Shown piece after piece: positions 5,671 to 8,293 of a stretch of 8,293 nt of DNA. The DNA is taken from NCBI GenBank assembly GCA_023249715.1, contig JAHFCA010000056.1, forward strand, positions 1 to 8,293, given 5' to 3'. The notes beneath the pieces were generated by a model. The model saw nothing but the letters and a program-made list of their open reading frames with translations, did not search any database and had not been told where the DNA came from. The stretch comes from Elusimicrobiota bacterium. Its GTDB lineage: Bacteria > Elusimicrobiota > Elusimicrobia > 2-02-FULL-39-32. Position 1 is the stretch's first letter. Every line of letters begins with the position of its first letter. The position numbers and the translations under genes were made by a program.

Positions 5671-7646
5671 TGGTTTGTAATTAAGAGCAAGGTGATTTTT
5701 CCGCTGTTCTCGGCATATCCTTCTTTTTTGGCTAGAACCTTAAAGGGAGTTTGAACCTCCGCGGGTTTAAATAAATTTTCCGGAAGCACAATGTAGGTAG
5801 GTTCTTTATTCCCAAGCAAAGAGTCTAAAGATTCATTTTCTATTTTTGGAAAAAGTCTTTCTCCATAAATAAAAAGACTGGGTTCGGAAATATGGTAGCC
5901 GATAAGGCGCGCTTCTTTGGGGACAAATTCTTTGATGGCTAAACCAATGGGCTTCATGACTTTATATTTTTCGACGATAGGAAGCCCAATCAGGGAAAGG
6001 AGAATAGCAAAAATAGCGGTACCGCCGGCAATTTTTAAAAGAAGTTGTTTTGATTTTTGCCAATAGTTTGCCAAAAAACAGGCTAAAACGGGGAGCGTAG
6101 GCAGGAGGTAGTGCGGTAATTTGTGAGCGCTGATGGAGAAAAAAATAAAGAGGAGCGCTGCCCAGGAGAGCAGAAGAAATATTTTGGGGTCCATTTTTTG
6201 GCCGCGGGCTATTCTCTCTTTCCACTCCCTATAAAATGCGGTAATCAGAAAGCCCGACCAGGGCAAAAATCCTAAAAGGAGTACCGGTACATGGTAGAGA
6301 ATAAAGTGGGTGTGTCCTTCCGATCCTTTGAGAAAGCGCGCAATATTTTCATGCCAGAAAAAATTGGAGGCAGCTCCCTTTTGGAAATTCCACGCATATA
6401 AAAACCAGGGTCCGGTGACGAGTAATATAAGTAAAGAAAAAAGCAGGTGAGTTCCTAATTTATTTTCTCCCTGATACCATTCGTAAAAAATAAAGATGGG
6501 AATGGGATAGAGGGCGATAGGCCCTTTGGCTAACACCGCAATTCCTAAAGAGAGATAGGCGAGCGCTAAAAAAATAAATTGTTTGCGAGGTTTTTCCTTG
6601 GAAAAAAGATAGAAGAGCAAGGCTAAGTGGGTAAAAAATACAAGGTAAACGTCCGTTAAGAGGAGGCGATAACAGCCAATAAATAGAAAAGAAGTCGCAA
6701 CAATGAGTCCTGAAAAAAATCCGATGCTGGAATTAAAAAGAACTTTTCCAATCCCGTACGTGACTAGACAGGTTAAAACCCCAAAGAGCGCGGAGGGAAA
6801 ACGAAAGGCAAATTCGTTAGCTCCGAATAGGAGCACGCTGATTTTTGTAAACCAATAGAGTAAGATAGGTTTCTCTAAAAATGGTTCTCCTTCCAAAGTG
6901 GGAATAAGCCATTCCCCTTTTTGGTTCATTTCTAGGGTGGCTTGAGCGTATTCGGTTTCGTCGCGATCCCAGAGACTGGAATTGGAAAGACCGTTAAAAA
7001 GGATAAGCGTAGAAAAAAGAAGAAGCAGAAAAGTAGAGCGCCTAATCGGAATGTCATGCTCGCTTTCCGCTTGGGGCGGGGTCTGAGATTCACGGGGATG
7101 ACGATTGAATAGTACCCGATGGACGATTATGGGAACATATTTTCCAATGAGATACCCTAAAATTCCTCCAACGATAACGTCGGTTAAAAAATGGTTTCTT
7201 AAGCTAACGCGGCCAAGGAGGGCAATAGCAGTGGACATTCCGTAAAAAAAGAAGCGGCCCCTTGGAAAACTTTTGGATAGGACGGAGGCAACGGCAAAAG
7301 AGGCCATGCTGTGGCCCGAGGGGAAAGAGTCAAAGCCGCCGTCAAAAAAGTTAGGGCCAATAAAGTGAAATTCCCCAAAATTCATTTTGGGGCGGGATCG
7401 CCCAATAACATGTTTTAGGATTTGGACGACAGGGCCCACTAAAATAAGCGTAAGCACTCCTGTGAGCGCTGTTCGCACTAAATTTCTATAGGTAAAAAGG
7501 GCGCCAATCATTAAGAGCAGAATACAGAGAAAAGTTAAAACATCTCCTTTTCCTAGACAGTTCAAAATGAGTCCTAATTTAAAAATTGAGTTGGGGAGGG
7601 GATGGTTTAAAAGAGTGCGGTCTATAATTCCGTCTATTCCTACCAA
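5667..7646 (-). CDS. arnT: Fusion protein: N-terminal PAP2 phosphatase + C-terminal ArnT-type (GT83) lipid A glycosyltransferase
   Basis: One 659-residue reading frame holds two membrane enzymes. Residues 1-180 are a PAP2 acid phosphatase domain with all three motifs: K78x6R85P86, PSGH at 109-112, and R146x5H152x3D156. Residues 204-659 are an ArnT-like GT-C transferase: DRDETEYA at 227-234 with the catalytic-type Asp229, FLEKP at 256-260, TDVYL at 331-335 as a second Asp loop, LAKGP at 372-376 and SAHKLPHYLLP at 506-516. ArnT moves Ara4N from undecaprenyl phosphate to lipid A phosphates on the periplasmic side, where PAP2 sites also usually face. The start is a TTG with AAGGA six bases upstream; no ATG lies between it and residue 46, and the PAP2 N-terminus needs the earlier start. 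The linker (181-203) is encoded by repeat-like DNA. The GT part, about 455 residues, is shorter than E. coli ArnT (550), mainly in the C-terminal region. The phosphatase substrate is unknown. Confidence 0.9.
   Translation of the reverse strand: MVGIDGIIDRTLLNHPLPNSIFKLGLILNCLGKGDVLTFLCILLLMIGALFTYRNLVRTALTGVLTLILVGPVVQILKHVIGRSRPKMNFGEFHFIGPNFFDGGFDSFPSGHSMASFAVASVLSKSFPRGRFFFYGMSTAIALLGRVSLRNHFLTDVIVGGILGYLIGKYVPIIVHRVLFNRHPRESQTPPQAESEHDIPIRRSTFLLLLFSTLILFNGLSNSSLWDRDETEYAQATLEMNQKGEWLIPTLEGEPFLEKPILLYWFTKISVLLFGANEFAFRFPSALFGVLTCLVTYGIGKVLFNSSIGFFSGLIVATSFLFIGCYRLLLTDVYLVFFTHLALLFYLFSKEKPRKQFIFLALAYLSLGIAVLAKGPIALYPIPIFIFYEWYQGENKLGTHLLFSLLILLVTGPWFLYAWNFQKGAASNFFWHENIARFLKGSEGHTHFILYHVPVLLLGFLPWSGFLITAFYREWKERIARGQKMDPKIFLLLSWAALLFIFFSISAHKLPHYLLPTLPVLACFLANYWQKSKQLLLKIAGGTAIFAILLSLIGLPIVEKYKVMKPIGLAIKEFVPKEARLIGYHISEPSLFIYGERLFPKIENESLDSLLGNKEPTYIVLPENLFKPAEVQTPFKVLAKKEGYAENSGKITLLLITNQ
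7050..7104 (-). repeat. Repeat-like palindromic segment encoding the PAP2-ArnT linker
   Basis: The coding strand reads CGTCATCCCCGTGAATC near 7103-7087 and GAGCATGACATTCCG near 7062-7048. GTCAT and ATGAC form short inverted ends 7098-7102 / 7053-7057. The encoded peptide, NRHPRESQTPP then QAESEHDIPI, resembles the peptides produced when common bacterial palindromic repeats beginning GTCATCCCCG or GTCATTCCCG insert in frame into genes. It is hydrophilic, has no likeness to either flanking domain and lies exactly between them. The resemblance is from memory of such elements; no second copy is present in the window. Confidence 0.4.
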
Positions 7647-7649
7647 GTT

Positions 7650-8293
7650 TTATCCTTGTTTTTTATCTTTAAAGTTCATTTCTTGGATGCGGTAACGCGG
7701 GCGCTTGCGAACTTCCTGGTAAATTCTTCCGATATATTCTCCCATGAGGCCCAGGACTAATATCTGGATCCCTACAAAGAAAAAGAGGATCCCAAAAAGA
7801 GTAAACACACCTTCCGCCGCCCATTCGGCTCCCTTTAACAGGCGCATCATCAATAAAAATAAACTAAAGAGAAGGCCGGCGATGGCAATCATAAACCCCA
7901 GCACTCCCACCCATTGTATGGGAATGAGAGAAAACCCGGTCATGATATCAAAATTCAGTCGAAGCAAGCGAAACAAATTGTATTTAGAAGTTCCTCGCGC
8001 GCGAGCTCTATGTTCTATGGGGACTTCGGCTACGGAGCTGGCCAAGCTATTGGCTAAAGCGGGAATATAAGCGGAGACACCGCCGCTAGAAATCATGGCT
8101 TGGACCAATTCTTTTTTATAGGCTCTTAACATGCAGCCATAATCTTTAAGAGGCACTTGCACCAGTTTAGAAGTAATTTTGGCCACAATAAAAGATGGAA
8201 TTTTCCGTAATAGGGAATCTTGTCTCGATTCTCTGTAGCCACCCACGGCTTCATACCCTTCTTCTATTTTTTGGAGCAGTTTTGGAATTTCGC
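7650..8293 (-). CDS. arnC: Undecaprenyl-phosphate Ara4FN transferase, 5'-truncated by the window edge
   Basis: ArnC transfers Ara4FN from UDP to undecaprenyl phosphate at the cytoplasmic face of the inner membrane. About 213 residues are visible. The frame runs through a GTG at 8246 to the window end, and residues before that GTG (EIPKLLQKIEEGYEAV) match E. coli ArnC, so the GTG is internal. About the first 107 residues, including the nucleotide-sugar-binding part of the GT2 fold, are missing. Visible matches to ArnC are RESRQDSLLRK, DYGCMLRAYKK, the HRARARGTSKYN acceptor-side segment, two membrane helices (about the last 110 to 30 residues), AAEGVFTLFG, and LMGEYIGRIYQEVRKRPRY. DYGCMLRAY and the context distinguish it from dolichol-phosphate mannose synthase and GtrB proteins. 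The stop is three bases before the TTG of the next gene. An arnB gene would be expected further upstream. Confidence 0.93.
   Translation of the reverse strand, partial: EIPKLLQKIEEGYEAVGGYRESRQDSLLRKIPSFIVAKITSKLVQVPLKDYGCMLRAYKKELVQAMISSGGVSAYIPALANSLASSVAEVPIEHRARARGTSKYNLFRLLRLNFDIMTGFSLIPIQWVGVLGFMIAIAGLLFSLFLLMMRLLKGAEWAAEGVFTLFGILFFFVGIQILVLGLMGEYIGRIYQEVRKRPRYRIQEMNFKDKKQG
7653..7657 (-). promoter_or_regulatory. Shine-Dalgarno site deciding the TTG start of the PAP2-ArnT gene
   Basis: AAGGA on the - strand sits in the last codons of arnC, followed by six bases (including the arnC stop TAA) and the TTG at 7646. Its position supports the unusual TTG start codon and reinitiation after arnC. 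Confidence 0.6.

Noticed and set aside
7744..8070. A 108-codon + strand open frame
   Set aside because: It is antisense to the conserved membrane part of arnC and shows no domain features.
8244..8246. GTG at 8246 as the start of arnC
   Set aside because: The frame continues to the window edge with residues matching ArnC, so this codon is internal.

Overview
The window holds a late part of an ornithine carbamoyltransferase gene (argF, + strand, cut by the left edge) and, converging on it, a tightly packed run of seven genes on the - strand that is cut by the right edge. Five of the seven are a lipid A 4-amino-4-deoxy-L-arabinose (Ara4N) modification pathway, recognised by clear similarity to the E. 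coli Arn proteins. This points to a Gram-negative (diderm) bacterium with lipid A. The species cannot be named from the sequence. The base composition is moderate, the genes are very compact, and arnA is split while arnT is fused, so this is not an enterobacterial arn locus. An uncultured environmental lineage is plausible, but that is inference.

Layout, in the direction of - strand transcription: arnC (5' end missing, 8293-7650), a PAP2 phosphatase fused to an ArnT-type glycosyltransferase (7646-5667), arnA formyltransferase part (5670-4738), arnA UDP-glucuronate dehydrogenase/decarboxylase part (4733-3711), arnD (3714-2809), a MidA/NDUFAF7-type methyltransferase (2806-1727), and an LPG-synthase-TM/UPF0104 membrane protein (1730-759). 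Junctions are either 4-bp ATGA overlaps (three of them) or gaps of 2-4 bases, so this looks like one translationally coupled operon. Its promoter must lie to the right of the window. A 62-base space with a long imperfect hairpin separates it from argF.

How the genes work together: the ArnA dehydrogenase part oxidises and decarboxylates UDP-glucuronate. An ArnB aminotransferase, not in the window and presumably upstream of arnC, would make UDP-Ara4N. The ArnA formyltransferase part formylates it, ArnC moves Ara4FN to undecaprenyl phosphate, and ArnD deformylates it. A flippase carries the lipid across the inner membrane and ArnT places Ara4N on lipid A. No arnE/arnF flippase genes are seen in the slots where they would be expected. 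The PF03706-type membrane protein at the operon end is related to the MprF flippase domain and is a candidate replacement.

The most unusual points are the single reading frame joining a complete PAP2 phosphatase domain to an ArnT domain, the repeat-like DNA that encodes the linker between them, the split arnA, and the possible replacement of ArnE/ArnF. No tRNA, rRNA, CRISPR array, insertion sequence or transposase gene was seen. No stretch longer than 300 bases lacks a gene.
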